From positions 1,721,001-1,785,000 of the forward strand of contig NZ_CP090059.1 in assembly GCF_021391395.1 (NCBI RefSeq): a stretch of 64,000 nucleotides of DNA, in the 5' to 3' direction. Every line of letters begins with the position of its first letter. Within the stretch, counting starts at the first letter, position 1. The stretch is from Sphingomonas cannabina. GTDB lineage: Bacteria > Pseudomonadota > Alphaproteobacteria > Sphingomonadales > Sphingomonadaceae. This document shows, piece after piece, positions 1 through 8,713 of this stretch. The notes beneath the pieces are model-generated. The model ran no database searches and was not told the origin of the DNA. It was given only the letters and a program-made list of their open reading frames with translations. Made by a program: the position numbers and the translations under genes.

Positions 1-84
1 GTCGGCGTCCGTGACGGTCACGAACTTGCCTTCCTTGTAGGCCTGCGCGGTGAACGGCTTGATGGTGCTACCAATCAGCGACAT
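1..84 (-). CDS. ahpC: Alkyl hydroperoxide reductase subunit C (peroxiredoxin), N-terminal part only
   Basis: Only the first 28 codons are inside the window. The translation opens MSLIGSTIKPFTAQAYKEGK and continues FVTVTDAD, which matches the very conserved AhpC N-terminus (MSLINTQ.KPF.A.AF..G.F..V...D). AhpC is a cytosolic 2-Cys peroxiredoxin that reduces H2O2 and organic peroxides with electrons from AhpF. The catalytic cysteines lie outside the window. The ATG is preceded on the minus strand by GGAGAAAG about 7 bases upstream. Identification rests on the N-terminus alone. Confidence 0.85.
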   Translation of the reverse strand, partial: MSLIGSTIKPFTAQAYKEGKFVTVTDAD

Positions 85-231
85 GTGTCTCTTTCTCCAG
101 TTTTTGCGTTGCGGCACAAATCGGCGCTGCACTGCCGCATATAGGGGCGCTGTGGCGGAGGTAAAATGGGAAGCCTTGGTCGATGTGATCGACTGAGGCG
201 ATCAATCGAATAGGATTGATCGGGCAACAAG

Positions 232-369
232 TTCCTCCCCGGCACGGGGAGGGGGACCATTCGCGTCAGCGAATGGTGGAGGGGGCTGGCCGCTGGCGAT
301 TCGCTTGTGGATATCCCCCTCCACCACCGACCTTCGGTCGGCGGTCCCCCTCCCCGTGCCGGGGAGGAT
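232..369. repeat. Palindromic intergenic repeat, family A, copy 1
   Basis: The outer arms CCTCCCCGGCACGGGGAGGG and its inverse near 350-369 flank an inner pair around GGTGGAGGGGG / CCCCCTCCACC. The whole forms a long hairpin between ahpC and the TauE/SafE gene. The same arms recur at 5085, 12499, 59311 and 61376. It could serve as transcription terminator or mRNA-stabilising structure for the TauE/SafE gene, which ends at 376. The rest of 85-231 is the ahpC upstream region; no promoter there was convincing. Confidence 0.85.
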
Positions 370-375
370 CTAAGA

Positions 376-1134
376 TCAGCTGACCGCCTGGTAGATGCTG
401 TACGCGCTGATGACCGTCAGTAGCGTGCCGACCAGCGCCATCATCGGCCGTGCCGGCACGTGGCGCGCGAGCCAGCCGCCGAAAGGTGCCGCGGCGACGC
501 CGCCGATCAGCAGCCCTACCGTGTGCAGCGTAAAAGCCTCCGGCCCCAGCGCGACGAGGAAGGTCGCCGAGATGGTGGAGGTCAGGAAAAACTCGGCGGT
601 GTTGACGGTGCCGATCGTCGTGCGCGGGGTCGATCCCTGGATCAGCAGGTTGCTCGTCACCACCGGTCCCCAACCGCCGCCGCCCGCCGCATCGAGGAAA
701 CCGCCGACGAGCCCGAGCGGCTCGATCACCTTGGGCTGCTTGGGCTCCACCCGGCCGCGCCAGGCGCGCAGCAGCAGGTAGAGGCCGATGGCAGCCAGGT
801 AGGCCATCACGAACGGCCGCGCGACCGACGCGTCGACGCTCGACAGCACGAAGGCGCCCAGCGCACCGCCGATCACGCCGGGGATCACCAGCCGCCGGAA
901 CAACCGCCAGTCGACGTTGCGGTGCGCGACATGGCTGATGCCGGACGCGGCGGTGGTGAAGGTCTCCACCACATGCACGCTGGCCGAGGCGAGGGCAGGG
1001 GAGACCCCCATCACGCTCACCATCAGCGTCGAGTTGATCACCCCGAAAGCCATGCCGAGCGCGCCGTCGACGATCTGCGCCGCAAAGCCCACCGCGATGA
1101 ACGGCAGCAGCTGCGACCAATCGATACCGCCCAT
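376..1134 (-). CDS. Sulfite exporter TauE/SafE family membrane permease
   Basis: A 252-aa polytopic inner-membrane protein (former DUF81). Members move sulfite, sulfoacetate or related anions. Hydrophobic helices alternate with short loops, and the two family signatures are visible: G..AQIVDGALGMAFGV near the N-terminus and GLVGGFLDAAGGGGWGP in the second half, the internal repeat typical of the family. The frame stays open upstream into cysE on the other strand, so the ATG at 1134 (MGGIDWSQLLPF) is taken as the start; it places a helix right at the N-terminus. It is divergent from cysE with about 120 bp between, so a role in sulfur-anion handling is plausible. The substrate cannot be read from sequence. 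Confidence 0.85.
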   Translation of the reverse strand: MGGIDWSQLLPFIAVGFAAQIVDGALGMAFGVINSTLMVSVMGVSPALASASVHVVETFTTAASGISHVAHRNVDWRLFRRLVIPGVIGGALGAFVLSSVDASVARPFVMAYLAAIGLYLLLRAWRGRVEPKQPKVIEPLGLVGGFLDAAGGGGWGPVVTSNLLIQGSTPRTTIGTVNTAEFFLTSTISATFLVALGPEAFTLHTVGLLIGGVAAAPFGGWLARHVPARPMMALVGTLLTVISAYSIYQAVS

Positions 1135-1257
1135 GCACGTCTCCAGCTGCCCAGGGTCCAGAATGGCTGCGGCGGCCAAATCCCACAAGACAGATAGAGT
1201 TTTACCACGCCAAACCGAAAGTTGCCGACGCTGGAATTCGGCGGCGGAGAGGCCTAC

Positions 1258-1965
1258 ATGCAGCCGATTAAGGGGATCGTGCCGATGTTTGCTGGGCTCG
1301 TGGCCTATCTTGATTCGATCAAGGCGCGTGATCCCGCGCCGCGGTCGCGCTGGGAAATCCTGTTCTATCCGGGCGTGCTCGCGCTCGGGATGCACCGCAT
1401 TGCCCATGCACTCTATCGCCGCGAGCTGTTCTTCCTGGCGCGTGCGGTGAACCATTATGCCCGCTTCCTGACCGCGATCGACATCCATCCGGGCGCGAAG
1501 ATCGGCCGCAACTTCTTCATCGATCATGGCTTCACCGTGATCGGCGAGACTGCCGAGATCGGCGACGACGTGACGATCTATCAATGCGTGACGTTGGGCG
1601 GTACCAGCCCTGACAACGGCGTCGGCGGCAAGCGCCACCCGACCATCGCCGATGGGGTGATCGTCGGCTCGGGCGCGCAGGTGCTGGGGCCGATCACGGT
1701 CGGTCCGCGCGCGCGGATCGGCGCCAATGCGGTGGTCACGCGCGACGTCCAGCCAAGCGCGGTGATGGTCGGCATCCCCGCCAAGCCGACTCTGGTCGAG
1801 GCCGACACATATCAGCGCGAGTTCGTGCCCTATGGCACGCCCTGCAGCAGCGACTGCGACCCGGCCGGCCAGCGGCTGGAGGCGATGCGCGCCGAGCTGG
1901 AGGGGCTGCGCAAGCGGATCGACAAATTGCTCGCCGAGCGCGAGGTGGAGCGCGACCGCGCCTGA
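1258..1965 (+). CDS. cysE: Serine O-acetyltransferase
   Basis: Cytosolic enzyme transferring acetyl from acetyl-CoA to L-serine, the first step of cysteine synthesis. The 235-aa protein has the left-handed beta-helix hexapeptide repeats from about residue 75 on ([59 protein letters not shown]) and the IHPGA/DH active-site region of the family. It is of the shorter, epsilonproteobacteria/alphaproteobacterial (srpH/EpsC-like) architecture with a truncated N-terminal helical domain and a charged C-terminal tail. An in-frame TTG at 1222 exists, but the ATG at 1258 has GGAGAGG six bases upstream and is preferred. The stop overlaps the next gene by one base. Confidence 0.93.
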   Translation: MQPIKGIVPMFAGLVAYLDSIKARDPAPRSRWEILFYPGVLALGMHRIAHALYRRELFFLARAVNHYARFLTAIDIHPGAKIGRNFFIDHGFTVIGETAEIGDDVTIYQCVTLGGTSPDNGVGGKRHPTIADGVIVGSGAQVLGPITVGPRARIGANAVVTRDVQPSAVMVGIPAKPTLVEADTYQREFVPYGTPCSSDCDPAGQRLEAMRAELEGLRKRIDKLLAEREVERDRA

Positions 1966-2309
1966 TGGGGACGGTCACGCCCTTCCCGCTGCCGGACCGC
2001 ACCCCGCTGCAGATCGGCTTCGAGCGGCTCGAGCTCACCCGCATCCTCGATCTCTACGGCCGGATGGTCGCGGCGGGGCATTGGCGCGACTATGCGATCC
2101 AGCTCGGCCATGAGGCGGCGGTGTTCGCCGCCTTCCGCCGCTCCGCCGAACGGCCCGAATACCGCATCGAGAAGCGCCCGGCGCTGCGCAACCGCCAGGG
2201 CATGTGGGCGCTGGTCGGCGAGCACGGCATGGTGCTGAAACGGGGGCATGAGCTGAGCCCCGTGCTGGCGCCGGTGGAGCGGCGGCTGCTCAAGATCGTC
2301 GAGGCATAA
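1965..2309 (+). CDS. DUF2794 family protein
   Basis: A 114-aa cytosolic protein starting at an ATG that shares its A with the cysE stop codon (TGATG), so it is almost certainly translationally coupled to cysE. The sequence LDLYGRMVAAGHWRDYAI and the end LSPVLAPVERRLLKIVEA are typical of DUF2794, a small family confined to Alphaproteobacteria. No catalytic motif or membrane segment is visible. Function is unknown; the cysE linkage is the only functional hint. Confidence 0.8.
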   Translation: MGTVTPFPLPDRTPLQIGFERLELTRILDLYGRMVAAGHWRDYAIQLGHEAAVFAAFRRSAERPEYRIEKRPALRNRQGMWALVGEHGMVLKRGHELSPVLAPVERRLLKIVEA

Positions 2310-2424
2310 CTCCCTCTCCCCTTGGGGAGAGGGCTGGGGAGAGGGGGTGAGGTCTCACCGAGACCATCGCCTGCGGCACTGCCCCTCTCCCAACCCTCTC
2401 CCCGGAGGGGAGAGGGCTTATGGA
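2310..2424. repeat. Palindromic intergenic repeat, family B, copy 1
   Basis: CCCTCTCCCCTTGGGGAGAGGG, itself a hairpin, is followed by GGGGAGAGGGGGTGAGG and then inverted partners ending CCCTCTCCCCGGAGGGGAGAGGG at about 2400. It fills the whole gap between two convergent genes (DUF2794 and the membrane protein), where a bidirectional terminator would sit. Confidence 0.8.
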
Positions 2425-2426
2425 CC

Positions 2427-3461
2427 CTATACCGCCGCCACCGCCTGCTGCACCGGCGGCAGCCGCTTGGCGAGGTCGCCGAGTAGGGACACCGCCAGCC
2501 GCCGCGCCGGATGCCAGAAGGCGGAGAGCAGCAGCAGCGCCGACCCGATCACCAGTGCGGTGAACGCCGCCGACAGCTCGACCGCGCCGGCCTTCTGGAA
2601 CAGTGCGTAGAGCGCGTAGAGCACATAGGCGAGGCTGGAGACGAGCAGCGCGCGCCGGTCCACGGCCAGCGCGACGAAGCCGAACGCGACGTAGAGCGCC
2701 AGCACCACCAGCGCCATGCCGATCCCGATCGTCCCGTCGAACACGCCGAGCATGTGGAACACCGAATGCGCGATCATCGGGGCGGCGGCGAGGTGCAGCC
2801 AGAAGGCGACGTCGGCGCGGCGGGTACGGCGCTCGCGGTCGCTCATGTCCCACCACATCGCGACGGCGAACATCGCGACGCCGCCGACCAGCACCATCGG
2901 ATAGACGGCCTCATCGCGCGCGCCGGTCGCCGCCATGAACAGTGCGACGACCACGCCGACCAGCGCCGCGCCGCCCGCGGCGACGGTGATCGGCACCATG
3001 AAGCGGCGCCAGTGCAGCCATGCCGCGCCGGCCGTCACCAGCGCGATGCCGGCGATGATCACCGCGTCGAGCCGGTCGGGCAGGTCGGGATTGGTCTCAG
3101 TCATCACGCCGACCAGCGCCGCGGCGACGCCGCCGACGAAGGTCAGCAGCAGCAGGATCGACGGCAGTGCCATCCGGCGCCGGCGCGTGAAATATTCGGC
3201 GAGGGCCCAGGACACCACCGCCACCGCTGCGCCGCCGGCCGGATCGGCGATCCACCCGCCGATCCACGCCACCGCGGTCAGCAGCAGCGCGATCGCGATG
3301 GCGACGAAGATGTCGTTGAAGCCGGTGAGGAGCCGGAACGACTCCTCGTCGACCGCCGGCGCGAGCCGGGTCGCGGCGATATGGTTGCGGAACGCCGCGG
3401 CCGCCTCGGGGGTCAACACCCCCGCGTCGACCGCGCTGTTCAGGTCGGTTTCGCTGTACAT
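2427..3461 (-). CDS. Polytopic integral membrane protein of unknown function
   Basis: A 344-aa protein with a soluble N-terminus of about 45 residues (MYSETDLNSAVDAGVLTPEA, resembling the start of DUF2157-like proteins) followed by roughly ten hydrophobic segments separated by short Arg-rich loops (TRRRR, DRERRTRR). No transporter or enzyme motif is recognised. The ATG at 3461 is preceded by GGGGAGGAG nine bases upstream. It ends three bases after repeat B. Function unknown; probably an inner-membrane protein. Confidence 0.75.
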   Translation of the reverse strand: MYSETDLNSAVDAGVLTPEAAAAFRNHIAATRLAPAVDEESFRLLTGFNDIFVAIAIALLLTAVAWIGGWIADPAGGAAVAVVSWALAEYFTRRRRMALPSILLLLTFVGGVAAALVGVMTETNPDLPDRLDAVIIAGIALVTAGAAWLHWRRFMVPITVAAGGAALVGVVVALFMAATGARDEAVYPMVLVGGVAMFAVAMWWDMSDRERRTRRADVAFWLHLAAAPMIAHSVFHMLGVFDGTIGIGMALVVLALYVAFGFVALAVDRRALLVSSLAYVLYALYALFQKAGAVELSAAFTALVIGSALLLLSAFWHPARRLAVSLLGDLAKRLPPVQQAVAAV

Positions 3462-3551
3462 GCCATGCTCCTCCCCCTCGCGACGGGGAGGATAGCACTG
3501 GTGTGTTGTTCTAGCAATACAGTTGATGTGAAAGCCTTGGGACGGCCACTT

Positions 3552-3684
3552 TCAATCCTCCCCCGCCAGGGGGAGGTGGCACGCGAAGCGTGACGGAGGG
3601 GGAGGAAGCACAGCGATAGCGGGTTGCCGTCCGCCCCCTCCGTCAGCCTGCGGCTGACACCTCCCCCTGGCGGGGGAGGATTGA
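3552..3684. repeat. Long perfect inverted repeat (27-bp arms)
   Basis: The 27-bp arm at 3552-3578 (TCAATCCTCCCCCGCCAGGG...) is the exact reverse complement of 3658-3684. An inner imperfect pair (GACGGAGGGGG / CCCCCTCCGTC) continues the stem. It lies between the start of the membrane-protein gene and the end of the SDR gene and would form a very stable hairpin, probably the SDR terminator. The short module CTCCCCCTCGCGACGGGGAGG at 3471-3491 precedes it. Confidence 0.85.
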
Positions 3685-3689
3685 AGCGA

Positions 3690-4586
3690 TCACCCCTGCA
3701 GCAGCTTCATGATCGACATCGCCTGTTCGGCGCCCGACTGCGGCGTCATCTCGCCGGTGCGGTCGATGATCTCGGCCCAATGTGCCGCGACTCCCTCCGG
3801 GCTCAGTTCCTCGCCCTGCAGCCGCTTGCCCTGGGTCAGCGTAACATAGGCCGCCTGGAATACGCCGGCGCCGGCGCCGACGATCATGTTGGTCGGCGCG
3901 TCCTCGCTCACCAGGAACAGCGCCGCCGGCGCCACCGCCTCCGGCGCGAACAGCTTGAACGCGTCGCCGGGGAAGATGTCCTCGGTCATGCGCGTGCCGG
4001 CGGTCGGCGCGATGGTGTTGACGCGGATGTTGTACTTGGCGCCCTCCAGGTACAGCGTCTTGGTGAGCCCGGCGAGGCCGAGCTTGGCCGCGCCGTAGTT
4101 GGCCTGGCCGAAATTGCCGTAGAGCCCGGTCGACGACGCCGTCATCAGGATCCGGCCGTAGTTCTGCTCGCGCATCGTCTCCCACACCGCCTTGGTGCAG
4201 TTGGCCGAGCCATTGAGGTGGACATCGACGACGAAACGGAAATCCTCCGGCTCCATCTTGGCGAAGCTCTTGTCGCGAAGCACGCCGGCGTTGTTGATCA
4301 GGATATGGACGCCGCCCCAGGCCTCCTTGGCCTTGGCGACCATCTCGACCATCTGGGCATATTCGGTGACGCTGCCGCCGTTCGACATCGCCTCGCCGCC
4401 GGCGGCCTTGATCTCTTCGACCACCTTGAGCGCCGCGTCCGAATGGCCTGTGCCGTCGCGCGCGCCGCCGAGGTCGTTGACGACCACCTTCGCACCGCGC
4501 CGCGCCAGCTCGAGCGCATAGGCGCGCCCCAGGCCGCCGCCCGCACCGGTGACGATCGCGACCTTGCCGTCGAAGCTAATGGACAT
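3690..4586 (-). CDS. SDR-family (R)-3-hydroxyacyl-CoA dehydrogenase-like oxidoreductase
   Basis: A 298-aa cytosolic short-chain dehydrogenase. The Rossmann signature TGAGGGLGRAYA is at residues 12-23, VVVNDLGG follows beta-2 and the NNAG motif comes in the middle. The catalytic set is S (TASSTGLYG), Y and K (NYGAAKLGL). The opening FDGKVAIVTGAGGGLGRAYA and the long C-terminal segment match the first domain of multifunctional enzyme type 2 (HSD17B4-like), which oxidises (3R)-hydroxyacyl-CoA in beta-oxidation, so that substrate class is inferred. The ATG at 4586 has GGGGAGG six bases upstream; open frame upstream of it lacks a comparable site. Monocistronic, with a hairpin repeat just downstream. 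Confidence 0.85.
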   Translation of the reverse strand: MSISFDGKVAIVTGAGGGLGRAYALELARRGAKVVVNDLGGARDGTGHSDAALKVVEEIKAAGGEAMSNGGSVTEYAQMVEMVAKAKEAWGGVHILINNAGVLRDKSFAKMEPEDFRFVVDVHLNGSANCTKAVWETMREQNYGRILMTASSTGLYGNFGQANYGAAKLGLAGLTKTLYLEGAKYNIRVNTIAPTAGTRMTEDIFPGDAFKLFAPEAVAPAALFLVSEDAPTNMIVGAGAGVFQAAYVTLTQGKRLQGEELSPEGVAAHWAEIIDRTGEMTPQSGAEQAMSIMKLLQG

Positions 4587-4653
4587 GGAAAAACCTCCCC
4601 GAATCCGTGATCCGGGGAGGCTGTAGCGCACGTTTACGTAAAGGGAAAGCGGC

Positions 4654-4971
4654 CTATTTTGGGCTGCGGCGCTGCATGCAATGGTCGGTCTCGCCCTTCT
4701 TGCACGGCGGGTATTTGGCGAGCGGAGCCGGTGGCGGGAACGCCTGGTCCGGCGGAGGCGCCTGCTGGAAGGTGGGCTGCACCCCAGGCTGCGGCGTGCC
4801 CTGGAGCGCCGGCGTGCTCGGCTGGTAGCCGCCGGCCGGGTCCGGCGTAGTGCCGGTGGTGGGCGCCGTGGGGCTCGCCGTGTCGGGCGGCGGCGGTGGA
4901 GGTTGCGTCTGATCCTGCGCAAAGGCGGGAGCGGCGATGGCGAGCATTCCCGCCACGATGATCGACTTCAT
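4654..4971 (-). CDS. Small secreted proline-rich protein
   Basis: A 105-aa protein with a clear Sec signal peptide (MKSIIVAGMLAIAAPAFAQ, cleavage after AFA around residue 18). A low-complexity region rich in Pro, Gln and Thr follows, ending in a Cys-containing tail (CKKGETDHCMQRRSPK). The two cysteines seven residues apart could form a disulfide. It is predicted periplasmic or secreted. No domain is recognised. It stands alone between the SDR gene and repeat A. Confidence 0.65.
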   Translation of the reverse strand: MKSIIVAGMLAIAAPAFAQDQTQPPPPPPDTASPTAPTTGTTPDPAGGYQPSTPALQGTPQPGVQPTFQQAPPPDQAFPPPAPLAKYPPCKKGETDHCMQRRSPK

Positions 4972-5084
4972 CAGTCTCTCCTCGAGAACGGCGCACGAAG
5001 CGCGTGCGTCGAGGAGGCTAACGCAGAGCGGCGAAAGTCGTTTCGCGCCTGACGCAAATGTAATGTGGGGGGGAAGCGTTAAAG

Positions 5085-5222
5085 CTCCTCCCCGGCACGG
5101 GGAGGGGGACCGCCGACCGGAGGTCGGTGGTGGAGGGGGGCCTCCACAACGGATTCCGGTGCCGAGGGCCCCCTCCACCAAGCCGCTACGCGTCTTGGTC
5201 CCCCTCCCCGTGCCGGGGAGGA
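5085..5222. repeat. Palindromic intergenic repeat, family A, copy 2
   Basis: CTCCTCCCCGGCACGGGGAG at 5085 and its inverse ending at 5222 enclose GACCGGAGGTCGGTGGTGGAGG and a middle segment (CAACGGATTCCGGTGCCGAG) that recurs in copies 3 and 5. It lies directly downstream of phoB, so it probably ends the pho transcript. The preceding 4972-5084 is the promoter region of the proline-rich gene and shows nothing else. Confidence 0.85.
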
Positions 5223-5231
5223 TTTTGGGGG

Positions 5232-5924
5232 TCAGCCCCCCGCGTCAAGCGCGTAGCCGGCGGAGCGGACGGTGCGGATGATGTCGGGCCGGCCGCCGAC
5301 GTTGATCGCCTTTCTGAGCCGCCGGATGTGGACGTCGACCGTGCGGCTCTCGATGTCGCTGTCGTGCCCCCATACCGCGTCGAGCAGCCGCTCGCGCGAG
5401 AACACCCAGCCGGGATGCTCGAGGAAATGCTTGAGCAGCCGGAACTCGGTGGGTCCCAGCGGCACCACGTCGCCGCCGCGGCGGACCTTGTGGCCGACCG
5501 TGTCCATCTCGATGTCGGCATAGGTCAGCGCCTCGCCGGCCAGCGCCGGCCGCACGCGGCGCAGCACCGCGTTGACGCGCGCGACCAGCTCGCGGGGCGA
5601 GAAGGGCTTGGTGACATAGTCGTCGGCACCGGTCTCGAGGCCGCGCACGCGGTCCTCCTCCTCGCCGCGCGCGGTCAGCATGATGATCGGCACGTTGGCG
5701 GTGTCGGGCGAGCGCCTGAGGCGCCGGCACACCTCGATCCCGGACAGGCCCTCGACCATCCAGTCGAGCAGCACGATGTCCGGCGTCGCCTCCCGGGCGA
5801 GCAGCAGCGCCTCCTCGCCGTCGGGCGTCTGGCGCACGTCGAAATCCTCGCGACGGAAGTGCCAGGTGACGAGTTCGGCAAGCGCCGGATCATCCTCGAC
5901 CAGCAGCATTCGGGCTCGGCTCAT
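5232..5924 (-). CDS. phoB: Phosphate regulon response regulator PhoB
   Basis: A 230-aa OmpR-type regulator. The receiver domain (1-120) has the acidic pair D11/D12, the phospho-acceptor D54 (IVLLDWM), the Thr/Ser switch (MLTARGEE) and the KPF motif. The C-terminal winged helix (about 130-228) contains the recognition helix SRTVDVHIRRLRKAI. PhoB phosphorylated by PhoR activates genes carrying Pho boxes. It is the last gene of the phoR-pstSCAB-phoU-phoB cluster, 25 bp after phoU. High confidence from motif and context. Confidence 0.97.
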   Translation of the reverse strand: MSRARMLLVEDDPALAELVTWHFRREDFDVRQTPDGEEALLLAREATPDIVLLDWMVEGLSGIEVCRRLRRSPDTANVPIIMLTARGEEEDRVRGLETGADDYVTKPFSPRELVARVNAVLRRVRPALAGEALTYADIEMDTVGHKVRRGGDVVPLGPTEFRLLKHFLEHPGWVFSRERLLDAVWGHDSDIESRTVDVHIRRLRKAINVGGRPDIIRTVRSAGYALDAGG

Positions 5925-5949
5925 ATCGGTTCCCCCGGTACTTTAGGGT

Positions 5950-6648
5950 TCAAACGCCGCCGCCAGCGTCGCCGGTCTCGCGGTCGGCGAGATAGCGGCC
6001 GGTGGCGGCGAAATAGACCATTTCGGCGATGTTGGTGGCGTGATCGCCGATCCTCTCCAGGTTCTTGGCGACGAACAGCAGGTGCGCGACCTGGCTGATC
6101 GTGCGCGGGTTCTCGACCATGTAGGTGACCAGCACCCGGAAGATCGAGTTGTAGAAATCGTCGAGCGCGCTGTCGCGCTCGTGCACGCGCACCGCCGCCT
6201 CGGCATCGCGCGCGGAGAAGGCGTTGAGCACATCGTGTACCATGTCGGCGGCGAGCGCGGCCATCGCCGGCAGGATCGAGATCGGCTCGATGCGGTCCTC
6301 GCCGTGGATCGACGGCACGCGCTTGGCGATGTTCTTGGCATAGTCGCCGATCCGCTCGATCACCGCGGCGATCTTGAGCGCGGCGATCACCTCGCGCAGG
6401 TCGTCCGCCATCGGCGCCCTCAGCGCGATCACGCGGACCGCCAGCTTCTCGACCTCGGCCTCGAGCGCGTCGAGGTCCTTGTCCTTGGCGCGGACTTCGC
6501 TCGCCAGCGCGGTGTCGTTGCGTTGGAGCGCGGTGATCGCGTCGGCGATCGCCTGCTCGGCGAGGCCGCCCATCTGGCTGATGAGGCCGCGCAGTTCGCC
6601 GATGTCCTGGTCGAACGCCTTGACCGTATGTTCGTGGCCGGTTGCCAT
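5950..6648 (-). CDS. phoU: Phosphate transport system regulatory protein PhoU
   Basis: A 232-aa all-helical cytosolic protein with the two PhoU repeats, each carrying the family signature (IERIGDYAKNIAKR around 95-110 and LERIGDHATNIAEM around 195-210) that binds metal and contacts PhoR and PstB. It links Pst transport status to PhoR signalling, repressing the Pho regulon when phosphate is plentiful. ATG at 6648, 14 bp after the pstB stop. Confidence 0.97.
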   Translation of the reverse strand: MATGHEHTVKAFDQDIGELRGLISQMGGLAEQAIADAITALQRNDTALASEVRAKDKDLDALEAEVEKLAVRVIALRAPMADDLREVIAALKIAAVIERIGDYAKNIAKRVPSIHGEDRIEPISILPAMAALAADMVHDVLNAFSARDAEAAVRVHERDSALDDFYNSIFRVLVTYMVENPRTISQVAHLLFVAKNLERIGDHATNIAEMVYFAATGRYLADRETGDAGGGV

Positions 6649-6662
6649 TCTACTCGAACTCC

Positions 6663-7439
6663 TCAGCCGTAGCGGCCGGTGATGTAATCCTTCGTCCGGG
6701 GCTGCTGCGGGTTGGTGAACAGTTCGCTGGTCTCGCCATATTCGACGAGCTGCCCCAGGTGGAAGAACGCGGTGCGCTGCGAGACGCGTGCGGCCTGCTG
6801 CATGTTATGCGTAACGATCACGATCGCATAGTTGCCGCGCAATTCGTGGATCAGCTCCTCGATGCGCGCCGTGGCGATGGGGTCGAGCGCCGAGCAGGGC
6901 TCGTCCATCAGGATCACCTCGGGATCGACGGCGATCGCGCGGGCGATGCACAGCCGCTGCTGCTGGCCGCCGGACAGCGCGGTGCCGCTTTCCTGCAGCC
7001 TGTCCTTGACCTCGTCCCACAGGCCGGCGCGCTTCAGCGACCGCTCGACGATCGCGTCGAGATCGGCCTTGGACGCGGCGAGCCCGTGGATGCGCGGGCC
7101 ATAGGCGACGTTCTCGTAGATCGACTTGGGGAAGGGGTTCGGCTTCTGGAATACCATGCCGACGCGGGCGCGCAGCTGCACCACGTCCATCGCAGGGGCG
7201 TAGATGTCCTCGCCGTCGAGCGTGATGTTGCCCTGGACCCGCGCCGACGGGATGGTGTCGTTCATGCGGTTCATGGTGCGCAGGAAGGTCGACTTGCCGC
7301 ACCCGGAGGGGCCGATGAAGGCGGTGACATGCTCCATGTCGATGTCGATCGACACGTCGCTCACCGCCTGCTTGGCGCCGTAGAAGACGCTGACGTTGCG
7401 GGCCGCCATCTTGAGCGTTTCGGTCGTGTCGATCGTCAC
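6663..7439 (-). CDS. pstB: Phosphate ABC transporter ATP-binding protein PstB
   Basis: A 258-aa ABC ATPase of the high-affinity phosphate importer. Walker [10 protein letters not shown] at residues 43-51, Q-loop [10 protein letters not shown] (the FPKS is typical of PstB), signature LSGGQQQR, Walker B VILMDEP and the switch His (VTHNM) are all present. The frame is open far upstream through pstA in another frame, so the start is set at the GTG at 7439, which overlaps the pstA stop as GTGA. An ATG ten codons further in (7409) is the alternative. Confidence 0.95.
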   Translation of the reverse strand: MTIDTTETLKMAARNVSVFYGAKQAVSDVSIDIDMEHVTAFIGPSGCGKSTFLRTMNRMNDTIPSARVQGNITLDGEDIYAPAMDVVQLRARVGMVFQKPNPFPKSIYENVAYGPRIHGLAASKADLDAIVERSLKRAGLWDEVKDRLQESGTALSGGQQQRLCIARAIAVDPEVILMDEPCSALDPIATARIEELIHELRGNYAIVIVTHNMQQAARVSQRTAFFHLGQLVEYGETSELFTNPQQPRTKDYITGRYG

Positions 7440-8713
7440 CAGCGAGTCTCGAACTTGTTGCGAAGATAGATGGCGAGGCCGTTCATCGCCAGCAGGAAGA
7501 GCAGCAGCACCAGGATCGCGGCGCTGGTCTTCTCGACGAAGCCGCGGCTGACCTCGTCCGACCACAGGAAAATCTGCACCGGCAGCACCGTCGCCGGATC
7601 GGTCAGCCCGTCGGGCGCCTGGGCAATGAAGGCACGCATGCCGATCATGAGGAGCGGTGCGGTCTCGCCGAGCGCGCGCGCCATGCCGATGATCGTGCCG
7701 GTGAGGATGCCGGGCAGCGCCAGCGGCAGGACATGGTGGAACACCACCTGGATGCGGCTCGCCCCGATGCCGAGCGCGGCGTCGCGGATCGAGGGCGGCA
7801 CCGCCTTGATCGCGTTGCGACCGGCGATGACGATCACCGGCATGATCATCAGCGCCAGCGTCATGCCGCCGACGATCGGCGCCGACCGCGGCAGGTGGAA
7901 GGTGCCGAGGAACACCGCGAGCCCGAGCAGGCCGAAGATGATCGAGGGCACCGCGGCGAGGTTGTTGATCGATACCTCGATCAGGTCGGTCCAACGGTTC
8001 TTGACCGCATATTCCTCGAGATAGATCGCCGTGAGCACGCCGACGGGGAAGGCGATCAGCAGCGTCACCAGCATGGTGAGCAGCGACCCCTTGAGCGCGC
8101 CCCAGATGCCGACCGCGCCGGGATCGGTCGCATCGGCGCGGGTGAGGAAGCCCCAGTTGAAGCCGCTCTTCACCGCATCGGCCTCAGCGAGCTTGGCATA
8201 AGCCGCCTCGGCTTCCGGGCGGCCCGATCCACGGGCGGCGCCGTCGATCTCGGCGGAGGCGGGGACGGCGATCACCGCCTTGCGCTTGAGCAGCGAGGGA
8301 TCGGCCTTCACCGCGTCGCGCACCGTGGTCCAGGCGTTGCCGGCGATCCAGTCGTCGGCACCCTCGCCGAACGCCTTCACCGCCGCCACCGACACCTGCT
8401 CCTCCAGCCCCGCGCTGGCGAGCGCCAGGTCGGCGCCACGGCCGGAGAGCTGCTCGCGCGTCACCGGCAGCTCGAGCGCGGCGAAGTCGATCGGCAGCCT
8501 GACCTCGGTGCGCTGGAATCCCTGAATGCCGCTGCCGAGCATCGTCGCCAGCAGATAGACCAGGAACGCCGCCGACAGCACGATCGCGCCGAGCCCGAGG
8601 AGCCGGAACCGCCGCTCGGCGGCGTAGCGGCGCTTCAGGCGACGCTGCATCGCCTGGGTGCGCCAGTCGGTCGGCACGCGCGCCGGGGTGGCGGGGACGG
8701 GCGCGCTATTCAT
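7436..8713 (-). CDS. pstA: Phosphate ABC transporter permease PstA
   Basis: A 425-aa inner-membrane permease. A cytoplasmic N-terminus of about 45 residues and one helix are followed by a long periplasmic loop of roughly 130 residues. The five-helix BPD_transp_1 core then has the EAA-type loop ([25 protein letters not shown]) that docks PstB. The extended loop makes it longer than the E. coli protein (296 aa) and is usual in Alphaproteobacteria. The ATG at 8713 lies inside the last codons of pstC (8-base overlap), indicating translational coupling. Confidence 0.95.
   Translation of the reverse strand: MNSAPVPATPARVPTDWRTQAMQRRLKRRYAAERRFRLLGLGAIVLSAAFLVYLLATMLGSGIQGFQRTEVRLPIDFAALELPVTREQLSGRGADLALASAGLEEQVSVAAVKAFGEGADDWIAGNAWTTVRDAVKADPSLLKRKAVIAVPASAEIDGAARGSGRPEAEAAYAKLAEADAVKSGFNWGFLTRADATDPGAVGIWGALKGSLLTMLVTLLIAFPVGVLTAIYLEEYAVKNRWTDLIEVSINNLAAVPSIIFGLLGLAVFLGTFHLPRSAPIVGGMTLALMIMPVIVIAGRNAIKAVPPSIRDAALGIGASRIQVVFHHVLPLALPGILTGTIIGMARALGETAPLLMIGMRAFIAQAPDGLTDPATVLPVQIFLWSDEVSRGFVEKTSAAILVLLLFLLAMNGLAIYLRNKFETRW

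Noticed and set aside
75..260. Short minus-strand frame overlapping the ahpC upstream region and repeat A
   Set aside because: It is made largely of repeat sequence and proline/arginine codons, with no ribosome-binding site.
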